A stretch of DNA of 64,000 nt. It comes from Sordaria brevicollis (taxonomy: Eukaryota > Ascomycota > Sordariomycetes > Sordariales > Sordariaceae). The DNA is taken from NCBI GenBank assembly GCA_033439795.1, contig JAUTDP010000010.1, positions 930,001 to 994,000 of the forward strand, read 5' to 3'. A program made the translations under genes and the position numbers. Each line of letters opens with the position of its first letter. The first letter of the stretch is position 1. This document shows positions 31,701 through 38,739 of this stretch, one piece after another. The notes under the pieces were generated by a model. That model worked only from the letters and a program-made list of their open reading frames with translations. It searched no databases and had not been told where the DNA came from.

Positions 31701-32781
31701 CGTCATCCGGCGCTGCCAGGTCTTCACCGGCCTGGATGTCTCCACTCCCTCCTGCTTTCACTCTCACACCACGATCGCCTCCGTAGCTCTCGTCTCCCAA
31801 GGTATCTTCTTCCCAACCAGAGACGGTCCCGAAGAATGCTTTTGGGTCAGGACGCTTCAGTTGAGGCTCGTCTTTGGCCTTCTCGTCCTTCCCGGCTTCT
31901 TCGGCTTCTTCGGCTGGGACCTGACGAGCTTCCCTAGCTGCCATCTTCTTCTCGCGCCATTCCCGTTTGATCCGTTCGTTTTCGAGATTTGCCTTCTCGT
32001 TCACCTTTGATGCATCCGGAGCCAGCCTCGAAAATTTCGGGAACTCAGATTCAGGCGGATCTCTATGCAGCGGAGCCCGATTTGGAGTTGGAGATGAGCC
32101 CCGAGACCGGGACCGATCTGTGGTTGAGGTTTGGTTTCGACTCGCCATCGGTGGATACCGAGAACTGGGGGCCGAATCCGTTCCCGCAGGTCGTGGGATG
32201 TTACTTGAGGTCGAAGGTGGATTAGTTTGCCAACCAGCAGTTTGGGCTGTGCCGGAGGCTGAGCCTGAAGCCCGACGTGATGCCGGATTCTGACCTGGAC
32301 TCTGGGTTGAATGCAGCCCTAGATTCTGGGCCGAGCCTGAAGCTCGACGTGATGCCGGATTCTGACCTGGAACCTGGGTTGAATGTAGCCCTGGATTCTG
32401 GGCCGAGCCTGAAGCTCGACGTGATGCCGGATTCTGACCTGGAACCTGGGTTGAATGTAGCCCTGGATTCTGGGCCGAGCCTGAAGCTCGACGTGATGCC
32501 GGATTCTGACCTGGAACCTGGGTTGAATGTAGCCCTGGATTCTGGGGTGAATGTAGATCTGGGTTCCAGCTCGGATTCCGGCTTGGACCCGTCTCCGTTC
32601 CTGGAGATGTCACAGGGTTCTCTGCTCCGCTCGCATCCGTACGTAAGGACTCTCGTTTTGCCTGTCTCCGGATTCCCCTTCCACCCGGTGTTCCAGCGCG
32701 GTCTGGTTCGTTTTGATATGAGCCCCGCCGGTTGTCTTGCCCACCTCCGGTGCCTCTCCCATCTTGAGGGTAGTAGGACAT
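19786..32781 (-). CDS. Giant coiled-coil membrane-anchored protein, 4331 residues
   Basis: A single open frame of nearly 13 kb with no intron. Residues 1-430 are disordered, rich in Pro/Ser/Gly/Arg, with about four 24-residue repeats (core HSTQVPGQNPASRRASGSA) near 75-175. A short conserved-looking region (430-560, LGRYRDITNVFLFNP and following) leads to an almost unbroken Lys/Glu/Leu/Asp coiled coil at about 560-3865. An Asp-rich break and helical linker follow, then a Cys-containing segment (CFCALMKFF, CLDCQKP). Hydrophobic segments lie near 4128-4162 and 4217-4239, with an Arg/Trp/Tyr-rich C-terminus ending TPLMIRRIR. A dimeric coil of 3300 residues would span about 0.5 micrometre. The layout is that of a long membrane-anchored tether (organelle, nuclear envelope, septal pore or SPB). 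Family not recognised; myosin- or golgin-type labels would only reflect coiled-coil composition. Confidence 0.9.
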   Translation of the reverse strand: MSYYPQDGRGTGGGQDNRRGSYQNEPDRAGTPGGRGIRRQAKRESLRTDASGAENPVTSPGTETGPSRNPSWNPDLHSPQNPGLHSTQVPGQNPASRRASGSAQNPGLHSTQVPGQNPASRRASGSAQNPGLHSTQVPGQNPASRRASGSAQNLGLHSTQSPGQNPASRRASGSASGTAQTAGWQTNPPSTSSNIPRPAGTDSAPSSRYPPMASRNQTSTTDRSRSRGSSPTPNRAPLHRDPPESEFPKFSRLAPDASKVNEKANLENERIKREWREKKMAAREARQVPAEEAEEAGKDEKAKDEPQLKRPDPKAFFGTVSGWEEDTLGDESYGGDRGVRVKAGGSGDIQAGEDLAAPDDDYLSDWESDQANQPQEKPKLFHQRYAGDGTGAPTIIREIPKAYESDEEKEEIKNTEDLEEDESYQFHGPHGLGRYRDITNVFLFNPFISQKANWEANEAALEKYDKERKDAEGRLDPNVRLQYKPYDEGTLRDARFMNVAIKQITDHAIAMMDQKVDKTHLLRNYILQSPEPIRKAFEHVLEYYDQTSKIRMRLLQEFCALQIKVDDDKIIRENLEDSLKKTEEMLADRIQSEESTYEQLVQEIRKNKENEYELTNLRQFKKDADRQRLAAVALVKGQSEGKIKELENKVHALEQIKDTSVEDNLRLRVLERDLSRAKGELSRSQNEARITHDKMQEAMKMEQKYVAMEQKLKHLATRVGVANRANTEDLTGLMEDTLKAVAAKQQEATTRVNTGASAQAQAEAHQAEETIQQLKYDLSVLKKQKEAADAKVQLYMKRLSKRGGGGKTGDPVVAGDSAASLALDQKSMKDQQDRWEAEKQSLNQQISDLNKSAEEASKALKDMELLKVERDSLVDQRDELERKNKTLNKQVLDLQQQLNGKADAGADRNEIEALRLDKKSLADEKEALEKQLAITKDRLKKVEADLKNMTSQRSGSNLSSEQQKALEDKIHSLQVELSDVKKKLAESEAEVDSLRKSRDTLRSMRDSQLLIKENLDEQISKLNQQLADAKATKGGSAEVSDLRKQLEKAKQDLRTTESELRRAQRKSLLKTAGNTEEFVQNTLKMETERNEWSKKQRALEEEISGLKKELDLARMNSAAPNIAASISRAEQIVKEQKPQTARDFVQGLVAKLREAQGQRDLAASDGIVRECISLLNGILKDPVYNEKDREMLQNLQKDLNEALRKGNEDRAHNDRLQDIITRYEGEKASLENTVKLQKDAIKKLEQDIQEKKVSLTNKEQERATLKQKYEEQIKNLDADHRKATEALKAKHQGELADVRNSGNSSESSLLQKLDSLRQQNKSEREKLEADYTREKLKLQVEIDVQKKLVAQKRAELDDIKSIHQKEIDELTKKKDLEISTIKTIKDDLIKKMQDRHSQERDDLTKQHKSRVAGLEGEIATIKEKHKKDLDELTRNGTSQDAVKLKQHENELASLKSKHNKEKEEMVAKHKTELDNLTARYNEKEKLATQYQERVQTLSRELADKKIALTESKEQLAASKAQLDKLTAEHAAKVNDSQAKLTSDVAKVTADYERKISELKTKHQGEVSDLKVRHQDEINKLKKEHNEKIQGLEIRINDIKMELNQDRAEFNKKKAQLEAEVANLQQNFNDKSAKLSKREAEYNELKKLNDTEIAQLRKDVTNKSTSLQNKLDEITDLREQHKNKIKDLNDQINYKMDELVKAQNELKQSKDSLSTSTAEYDAKIAQLEKSLREKKDELKSKEGAAASSTEQKSRQLDQLNNDVKDKQKKLDEQQAELNKLKTRHQAETTDLNQTIKDTKAKLKEKEAELADAKKKHQEQLDAQEKSIAEKKTTLDQKEKELARLRDQHRATMQNTNKEIGDKTAELVKKDSELRDLKQKYDDAVQSSADGSKDKDLAIAQYKKTIATKTSELDKAKKDVAALNKEVDDQKARIKELETSVSNKRSDLARKEDEIANLKRQHEDNLRQLNSDLGIEKAKLAAKETEIKALKDGNATRLNRDIQEKVAELAQKNSLVANLSRQLDDLNKKQADLQKKGTDAAKLQADIDSLNKKITEKRQRVTDLEGQVSKLEKDVAAEKSTVSLRDKEISSLQTKLDTKQGAKVKLEQEILDLKAKQEKEVASLNSQIAAKNKEISAYERDVASLKAEYQKETTKLKDQIIQKEKELAEIEKTNKKLNADIKDKEASLKTAETKAKDLNREVTQKNHQIKDLESQNAKLQTDIDNKKVEIDKIKEERRALNIEADKSITRIEGLERRVKELTGTSAEQEAQAKQYEAELAKKAETEARIKELERDLAAKSESLADLEKKHKRASMEASNFRNTLAFNQTETAKLEEQINNLKSDIQYWEDETVKNQSAAEKVQEQVSKLKAEVEAKNKIIEDHQKEIQTLRDTAKRLSSDLADKKLELEDTKSELQRAKEQVDKLTKDNKDQWVVVDKKDGEIKKLQGDIADLNNQMMGKGDDLLKKNSDITKLRDEIKTLKNDIGTHETTLAESKAKVETLSADNKKLEEEIEGFKKKLKLSQNEVEGLNKDIKNMTSIKDKLSLDVKQRDALLTAKNKEVQSLKDNIARLNQDISTKTASLSDKGEVISQLKEDAKKLNEDIEAANTQLDTLKKEAKDKDASLAQKMKDISAKNAELATLKTELAAKDAQLAQDKAKITQLNKDITDLKTDVGKLRQDLDARNDDMKEKATSLQNKDATLNKTMADLRAKEAELAKKTQEAAALNEKVKKLTAEAAGLKKNVSDKDAQLAKEKDSVSKLQNDIKTLNADVTKLKQDLKAKETSLTEMTGQIGSKDAGLTKLREELKAKEADLAKKTEEADALQKNVKKLTDEAAVLKKDVAAKDAQLAKDKNSISALEKDLGAVRQELKTKEDTLTQKMAELGVKDTELGKIKEQLRLKEAVLGKKNDEIKKLKQEGTDKDTQLAQDKESISNLEKDLASLREDLESKEAGLTQKTGEISSKDTEIAKLREEIRIKEADLAKRTEEIKDLNQDVTTRDAKLAQDKTRIDKLDKEVKGLTADITKLKDDVATKDKTLAQKVEAIDYLKADISELNNEVAKLKKEGVDKDADIQAKEKELVSLRKEIRELNNQAKQSAAASKKSAEDLASKEALLKEKESKIFELQQDIQKLKDTTEELDQTTKTRDATVSQKNEELRKLKEQIKDLENEAAGLKKEKETLGQTVSTRDGDLKKKEQQVVDLEKEIKRLTDLSAVLNKEKIDLGQTIGARDASLLDANKKIAELNESIKKLEGKAAELEKQNTGKDQTISDKDASLQKANEDIDNLKNNVKKLEGQAATLAAENDQMGKTIGVHEVSLLSKDNEIKNLTANIQQLTTEAKNLNDNIEQLTKDIANQNKTLKQKEEAIKKLEQDIKDRNAEVTRLEKNAKEMNQSTTVQKTALNAKNDEIKRLTAESTKLKNEATGLNQNITTKDADLAQKIDEIKDLQAQMEDLNKALDTRDITLKENTDEIATLKADVQRLTDETVKLNKDTAKLQEDNKSWKDMVDQRQTEINDLKTSIENIQEEIKRKLALLATKQGEINKLKAEVVDLEKTLTDKDAQLKARDGELAKLKASIKEKETAVGKLEKEKATLEAKNAELDKEDQRRRKSLDLRTAEILKLTKSENEMREDLEKQRGRNKTLEETNKGLRQRIDKRGDSLDRLGNELTKLNSEVHEKDADLASLREERDGLQASIQQLTKALKDEGANVSQRDSEIERLKQELTAQQAALDKKQATIDNLGSELGSNKAQLAERQKAYDLLAQSRTSDQEQLAREAAATQARLAACEAEIAALQSQIKDLNTDILTKKKQIAENEERIDTLLREAGTNEAQLARMKNTIAELQEEQESQQRVLDDYKKRLAQAQAEAQGKATGSDTASDASYDDCGEPLVKRLSPDGTQRLVRVIDDFMEMIPMPTGSSSALTQEQLDRLLAEARRALQEGEEPKDGLSDRERVMVRQNMKKELAAQRGKQDKLQGMIDGLEKEFMASVASAKSAAEAAAARSGHKELMDRFREWLNWSRGRTALLERELDLDETRQRRVVEKQVTKTLVSMEVGRLPERRGEKLCFCALMKFFAPSVVRRITNQGPTCLDCQKPKKAQQLTTTTPQPAILSSLSHGHNHQHFPEVQTALCYIMTALLWFAMLICIQPYHFVTVGVSGMLTIMKLPQFLYSWGKYYGQVTVRKYRHQQESKDKKSATPSTDIYAGLQRPAFGMPSWLTASSLVGFTATLLFIAMSLTYYAVLQERRVWLNANDWRRPYLRSLMGREPYPGWSPMKVDHRLWFEPPLEYLLGLINDYLVHPLLFRSDYGGSTWRNGTGVYEADGTPLMIRRIR
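32262..32560 (-). repeat. 72-bp in-frame minisatellite in the giant gene
   Basis: About four tandem copies of a 72-base unit, nearly identical, encode a 24-residue Ser/Ala/Gly/Arg/Gln/Pro repeat in the disordered N-terminus. The unit length is a multiple of three, so copy-number change keeps the frame. Confidence 0.9.
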
Positions 32782-33750
32782 TGTGCAAACTCAAAACCTG
32801 ATTGTTAGTGGACGTCTTTGCAGTACAAACCTTGTGTTTTCTCAGCGATGTAGATTTTTGCTTGGTGTTTGGGTGTTGCGATGGTTGGGATGAGGAGGAT
32901 CGAAGAGACACAACATCAACTGTTAGTTTTCCTCGGCCCAAGAGACTGCTCGCATAAAGAGGTCTTGCTGCCACAGGTTCCTGATAGCTGGCCATAGTGG
33001 CGTGAGAATGCTCAAAGGAAGCCATTCAATCCCGTTGCCGGAAGCGGGTAGGTTAAGCATATCAATCACGCTCGAAAAGCCGAGACTGACAAAGACTCGA
33101 TAGGTCAAATTGCCGCTTTGTCGGCGGCGTAGAATCGAAGACGGCCGGGGACACCGACAAAGAAACGGCACACACCTTGCTGAGTTAGCTGTCATTTGGA
33201 GCTTGGGAATTTTTTTTTGTTACCAAAGCCTAGATGAATCGAGGCAGACATCGAGGCCTTCACATAATACCAGGTTCTCGAGTTGTGCCGTTACTGCTTT
33301 CAGGTCTTTGTCCGTAGATCTTGGGCTTCTCCTCCTAATCACCAAACATACTGTGCAAATGGCCGCTGTTTCTGGTTCCGCCCTACACCGACATGGTTGC
33401 CACACACTGGTGATATCGGTCCTCCTGATATCCTAACGGTATGGTGCACTTCCTCGCCGTGCTCGCTTAATTACATTCCTCCTGGACATATAGGCTCATC
33501 ACTATTATTGGGTACAGATAGACAAAGACTCGGCTTGGGGGACAATGGCTTGGGCGAGCGACATACCGCACGAGGATTCGGGGCACTCCCTTCGCCCTTG
33601 GAATATCCTGTTTAACCAATCGTCTCGTTCAGCTGTACCACCCTTGTGCTCCTGGGCCTTGCTGAGCCTCCTCCTCTCTGTGAGGGATCATGGGCTCTTT
33701 TATGTTGTAAGCGTTTTTGATATCGTTCCAGATATCCATGTCGATTGACA
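32782..33750. other. Intergenic: leader of the giant gene and 3' region of NSE4
   Basis: Both neighbours are on the minus strand, so this holds the giant gene's promoter and leader. CTAAC followed by CAG just before the ATG (32782-32830) hints at a leader intron, but the spacing is tight. No coding exon recognised. Confidence 0.45.
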
Positions 33751-34980
33751 TTATTGCCTGATGTCTGGTAGTGCCCTGTCTTCCTCCTTGGGCTCTTTCT
33801 TGTTCGTCTGCATTGAACTGGGCGGCTGCTTTCTCGTTAGCGAACGCTGCGCAAGGGGCGATCCGTTGATAGACATACAGAGAGATGGACGGCCATATGA
33901 ATCAAATTCCAGTTTGAGACTCCCTTCTCGTAGCAAAAAGCTCACGTAGAACATGTTCTCAACTGTTTGGCCGAACGAGTGGGGGTTGATGACGAAGCGT
34001 AAGAGGTCGATGCCTCCTGTGTCAAGCAGCGCATACTTGTCCATGATGACGAATTCTTGCTCGGCATCGTCCACCTGGTTCTTATCTAGGAGGGACTCCA
34101 CGGTGTCTTGCGCGTCATTTTGCTTTTTCTTGAGTTGCTCCAAAATCTTCCTACAAATTGAAGGCAAATCGTTCTTGTCCGACTTTTTAAGGTCCTCGGC
34201 TCTTAGTTCCTGAGGCCTCACCTCGATAAGACTGTTGATTTTGAAAGCAGCATTGCGCTGCGTCGTCCTTCGAACTTTTTTCTCTACGGAGAGAGGGCCC
34301 GACAGGAAGCCGGGCAGAGCTGGTCTGCGGATGCTGGGAACGGCGGCAAATCGGCCCAGATGTGTCCAATTCAACATATCGCCCTCGTCTCCCACATCAT
34401 CCTCATCGTCGAGGTCAGCAGCTGCACGACCGGGCCGCCTCCGGTGTCGCTGTGTGCTGGTAAGTTCTGGAGCGTCATCGTCCTCGAATCCGCGGCCATG
34501 GCGCATATAGGTGATGCATTTTGAGACAAATTCGTCGACGTCGATACCATTGCCAAGATTGCCAGCTGTTAGCCGCTGGATCCTCCGGGCTGACAAGTCT
34601 GCGGCAATAACGAGGCCGCGAGCGTCGATAGCAGCCTCGTTGGTCTGCTTGACATGGCGCATGATATCGTCCGACTGGTCAAAGTAATTGATCAAGGCCT
34701 CCGGGTCGCCATCCTGCATGAACTGTTCTGGATTTTCCCTCATTTGCTTCTGCATTTCTCGCAACTTTCGTTGAATCTGCCGCCGTTCCTGCATCGACTG
34801 GGCAGGATCGTACTCGTCGAGGTCGCCATTGGCGTCAAGGTTGGGCGGCGACGGATCCCTGATGCGCCTTCTTGTCGCCGCGGGGCCTTCATGGCCGTCG
34901 GAGGTCCGTTTGGCCTTGTTCCTCACCTCCAGGTTCCTTGATCGTGGAGGGGAGGCATCGTAAATATCCTCGTCGGACAT
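33751..34980 (-). CDS. nse4: SMC5/6 complex kleisin subunit NSE4
   Basis: 409 residues from ATG 34980 to TAA at 33751. The chosen Met precedes an acidic start (MSDEDIYDASPPRSR); upstream codons in the same frame are leader. The N-terminal third has a QERRQIQRKLREMQKQM helix and a kleisin-like helix region (LINYFDQSDDIMRHVKQTNEAAIDARGLV), which contacts SMC6. The C-terminal winged-helix domain is clear at about 330-385: FVINPHSFGQTVENMFYVSFLLREG and the LEFDSYGRPSL stretch, which bind the SMC5 head. NSE4 bridges the ATPase heads of SMC5/6, acting in homologous recombination and replication-fork repair in the nucleus. It is intronless and divergent from VPS34, 794 bases apart. Confidence 0.93.
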   Translation of the reverse strand: MSDEDIYDASPPRSRNLEVRNKAKRTSDGHEGPAATRRRIRDPSPPNLDANGDLDEYDPAQSMQERRQIQRKLREMQKQMRENPEQFMQDGDPEALINYFDQSDDIMRHVKQTNEAAIDARGLVIAADLSARRIQRLTAGNLGNGIDVDEFVSKCITYMRHGRGFEDDDAPELTSTQRHRRRPGRAAADLDDEDDVGDEGDMLNWTHLGRFAAVPSIRRPALPGFLSGPLSVEKKVRRTTQRNAAFKINSLIEVRPQELRAEDLKKSDKNDLPSICRKILEQLKKKQNDAQDTVESLLDKNQVDDAEQEFVIMDKYALLDTGGIDLLRFVINPHSFGQTVENMFYVSFLLREGSLKLEFDSYGRPSLCMSINGSPLAQRSLTRKQPPSSMQTNKKEPKEEDRALPDIRQ

Positions 34981-35774
34981 GGTGTGTTTGCGGGGGTACG
35001 AGGTAACCGATGGACCGTGGTATGTACAGAACGTGGAGATAATCCGACAAAGCACCGGCCAGCTGAGGGGTGCTTGAGACACCAGATGTCAAGCTGAATA
35101 TCAAGTGAATCCGGTCGTGTGAGGGAGTGGTCGTCGTGCGGGATGGGTGGCTTTAGAGGTGGAAGATGATAACTCGATTTGGCTGTGGATGATAGGGTAC
35201 ACGAATAATAGAGCTGGCCCTAGTCTGGTTGAAATCCCGAGCAGTTCGAAAAAGACCGCCGGACGACCGATAGCGTGAGATTGGAGAATGAAAGAGCAAA
35301 AGAAGCGGAAGGACGGGAAGAGTAGGTAGGAGACGCGTCTGCAAAAGAGAAGACGCGATTCCAGTGGGAGGAAAGCGGGAGTGGACCCCGCCGCAGGAAA
35401 AAAGGTGGATCCCCTCTTCTTCTCTCAACTCGCGGTGTGGGGCTGTCGGGGAACCCTGCGGCCGCTGTAACTGCGGTTACGCAGTGGGGTTGCTACACTG
35501 CCGGGAGTACCTTCCAGCCCTACAGACGGCGGGGTCACAGTGGATGAATGACCTGTACACTGCAGTCACCTCACATGCGGATTGGATGCATCCCGTCATC
35601 CATATCACTCCCGCTGGAAGGCCAACATCCATCTCATGACGGGAGGCATCACACTCATCATCATCTCCAAAGACTTCAGCCTAACTTTCACTCTTACAAC
35701 GTTCATTTTAGTCATCCCGCAACTTGCTTTTTGTTCAGTTCCGGGGACACCCATCCCCCGGAACTCTTGGAACC
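34981..35774. promoter_or_regulatory. Divergent promoter of NSE4 and VPS34
   Basis: 794 bases between opposed starts. No specific site recognised. Confidence 0.5.
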
Positions 35775-38584
35775 ATGCCCATCATGGAACCCTTTTCGTT
35801 TGCGAGCTCCGACCAGCTCAACTACCCCGTCTCGATTCGCATCATGAGTCTAGAGGGAGAAGAGACGCCCATCCCATTCAGCACATTACTGGAAAGGCCA
35901 GAGCTGCGACATATCGGCTCTAACCAAAGGTATACCCATCTGTTCGTTCCTTTTTATGCCCGAGAAGATGGCTGCTGAATGAAACCCTCAACAGTCCTCA
36001 CTCGGACCTGTATGTCACCGTCCAGGTCTGGGCCGGATCCAAGCCGTTGACTGTCCCGGTCCAAACACCCTACAAGTGGTTTCGGAACGAGCGCAAATGG
36101 TCAGAATGGCTCACTCTGCCCATCGACTACTCTACCCTTCCCGAAAACGCCCGTCTGGCCATCACTCTTTGGGATCTCTCCCCAACCGGAGGTGAAGGCG
36201 CTCACGGCCATGCCATTCCCTTTGGCGGCACCACGCTGCCCTTGTTCGATAAGGACAACCAGCTATACAAAGGTCGCCAGCAGTGTTTCGTATACCGAAA
36301 CAAACAAGGCGATGGCAACGATGACACCCAAACTCCTGCTTTCATACCCAGGAGGTCAGGTGTAGGCGCCAGCAAGAAGGGCACTCCCTCTTCGATTGTG
36401 GATAACGACGCGGAGGAATACGACCGCTTGATGGACCTACTCAAGAAACATGAGATGGGAGAGATACCTCGAGTGGATTGGCTCGACCAACTGGCTTTCA
36501 GAGGCATCGAAAAACGCGGATATGGCTCAGCAAAATCATCCTTGAGGCTCAAAGCTATTCAAAGACAACAGGAAGCTCTCGCCAATGCCAATACCGATGC
36601 TTCCAGAACGATCCCGGTGCCGTCGGATTTCCTGTTGACTGTCGAGCTGCCCAGATTTGACTTCCCAGTTGTCTTTGCTGATCACGAGTATCCGCCTCCG
36701 CCCATCTCGTCACTCCAGCATCTGTCATCTTCACAGTCGGGTCTTATGGCGAAGCCCACACCAGACATCCAGCTTGGGCCGGGACTTAGCCGGATAGATG
36801 CCGACGACGAGACCGCGACAGGCCGATTGATCCGAGTATACGATCCGGAAGTTGGCGCTAGGGATAACCCAGCTGAGAGCAAGCACAGAAGACTTGTCCG
36901 TAGCCAGCACCGAAACGGTATTCTGGATAAGGATCTCAAGCCAAACGCCAAAGTCAGAGATGAACTCAACCAGATCATGTCCTACTCGCCGACACATAGC
37001 CTGTCGCCCGAGGAAAAAGATCTCATCTGGAAATTCCGATACCACCTCACGAGAAACAAGAAAGCTCTTACCAAGTTTGTCAAGTCTGTCAACTGGCTCG
37101 ACCTGTCAGAGGCCAGATCAGCTGTGGTGGTCCTCGAAAAGTGGACCGATATCGACGTGGATGATGCACTTGAGTTACTCGGCCCGACATTCAGCAATTC
37201 GGCTGTGAGAGCTTTCGCCGTTAAGCGTTTGCGCAAAGCAGACGATAACGAGTTACTGCTGTATCTGCTGCAGCTGGTCCAAGCACTCAAATACGAGCAC
37301 ATATCACCACAGTCCCGTCAAGACGTGTCTCAGGATAGTTCCCTGGCCAGGTTCTTGATCACAAGGGCTGTGTCGAGTCTGACGCTCGGTAACTACTTCT
37401 ATTGGTATGTCATGGTCGAAATCGACGACAGGAGCTCGGAGCAAGGGCAAGATACAAGGGAAATCTACACCAAGGTTGCCTATGATTTCATGGCCGAGCT
37501 TGACAAGCAACCGGGCGGCCAGGAAAAGAGAAAGACCTACAAACGACAGGCCGAGTGGATTCGTATCCTCTCTCAAGTATCAGGAGAAGTCAAGGAAGCC
37601 AACGAGTCCATCGCCAGGAGAACCGACCGGGTCAAGCACTTCCTGGCCGACTCCAAGAACGAGCTGGTCACCATCGACCCGCCGCTTCCACTCCCACTAG
37701 ACCCTTCAATCATGATCACGGGCGTGATCCCCGAGGAAACCATCGTCTTCAAATCCTCGCTCCATCCCATCAAAGTGGCCTTCAAGACCACCTCCGGGTC
37801 CAAATACCCGCTCATCTTCAAAACCGGCGACGACCTCCGGCAGGACCAGCTCGTCATCCAAATCATCATGCTCATGGACAACCTGCTCCAAAAGGAGAAC
37901 CTGGACCTCAAACTCTCGCCCTACAAGATCCTCGCCACCAGCACCAGCGCCGGCCTATCACAGTTCGTCCCCTCCATGTCCTTCCAGGGCATCCTCAACA
38001 AGTACGGCAACAACGCAGCGCTCGCCTACCTCAAGCAAAACAACCCGGACAGCAACGGTCCGCTGGGCCTCCGCAAGGAAACGCTCGACACCTTTGTCAA
38101 GTCGTGCGCGGGCTACTGCGTCATCACGTACATCCTGGGCGTCGGCGACCGGCATCTGGACAACCTGCTGTTATCCCCAGACGGGTACTTCTTCCATGCC
38201 GATTTTGGATACATCCTCGGCCGCGACCCGAAACCGTTTGCGCCCGTCATGAAGCTCTCGAAAGAAATGGTGGATTGCATGGGCGGCGTCGGGTCGGAGC
38301 ACTATCGCCAGTTTAAGCAGTACTGCTTCTTGGCGTACAGCGCGCTGAGGAAGAATAGCAATTTGATTCTGAACCTGTTTAGTTTGATGGTGGATGCGAA
38401 TATCCCGGATATCAAGCTGGAGCCGGATAAGGCGGTGTTTAAGGTCAGGGACAGGTTCCACTTGGAGCTGAGCGAGGAGGAGGCCATCAGGAACTTGGAG
38501 AAAATTATGGAGGATAGCTTGAATGCGTTGGTGCCGGTCATGATTGATCGGTTGCATGGGGTGATGCAGGCTTTCCGGACGTAG
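35775..38584 (+). CDS. vps34: Class III phosphatidylinositol 3-kinase VPS34
   Basis: Exons 35775-35929 and 35995-38584; the 65-base intron has a GTATAC donor and CAACAG acceptor, and joining gives about 914 residues (911 if the second Met at 35784 is used). Order: C2 domain (about 15-190, DLYVTVQVWAGSK and FRNERKWSEWLTLPIDYSTLP), helical PIK domain (about 320-520, LTKFVKSVNWLDLSEA), and a lipid-kinase domain with GDDLRQDQLVIQIIMLMD, the catalytic GVGDRHLDNLLL loop near 765, and HADFGYILGRDPKP near 785. The C-terminal amphipathic helix ends DRLHGVMQAFRT. It makes PI3P from PI on endosomes and autophagosomes with VPS15 and ATG6/VPS30. All catalytic motifs are intact. It is tail-to-tail with ETR1, 155 bases apart. 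Confidence 0.96.
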
Positions 38585-38739
38585 TTAAAGGCTGAAGGTT
38601 TGGTTTAGCGATGATTTTGTTTTTGCATAGCCTAGACATGAGTCAAGAAACGTGAAGTAATAAATCATTCAAATATGTCCACCCACAGATTCTATCTCTG
38701 TATAACCGTGTTCATACACACCACCATCTACACAACCGC

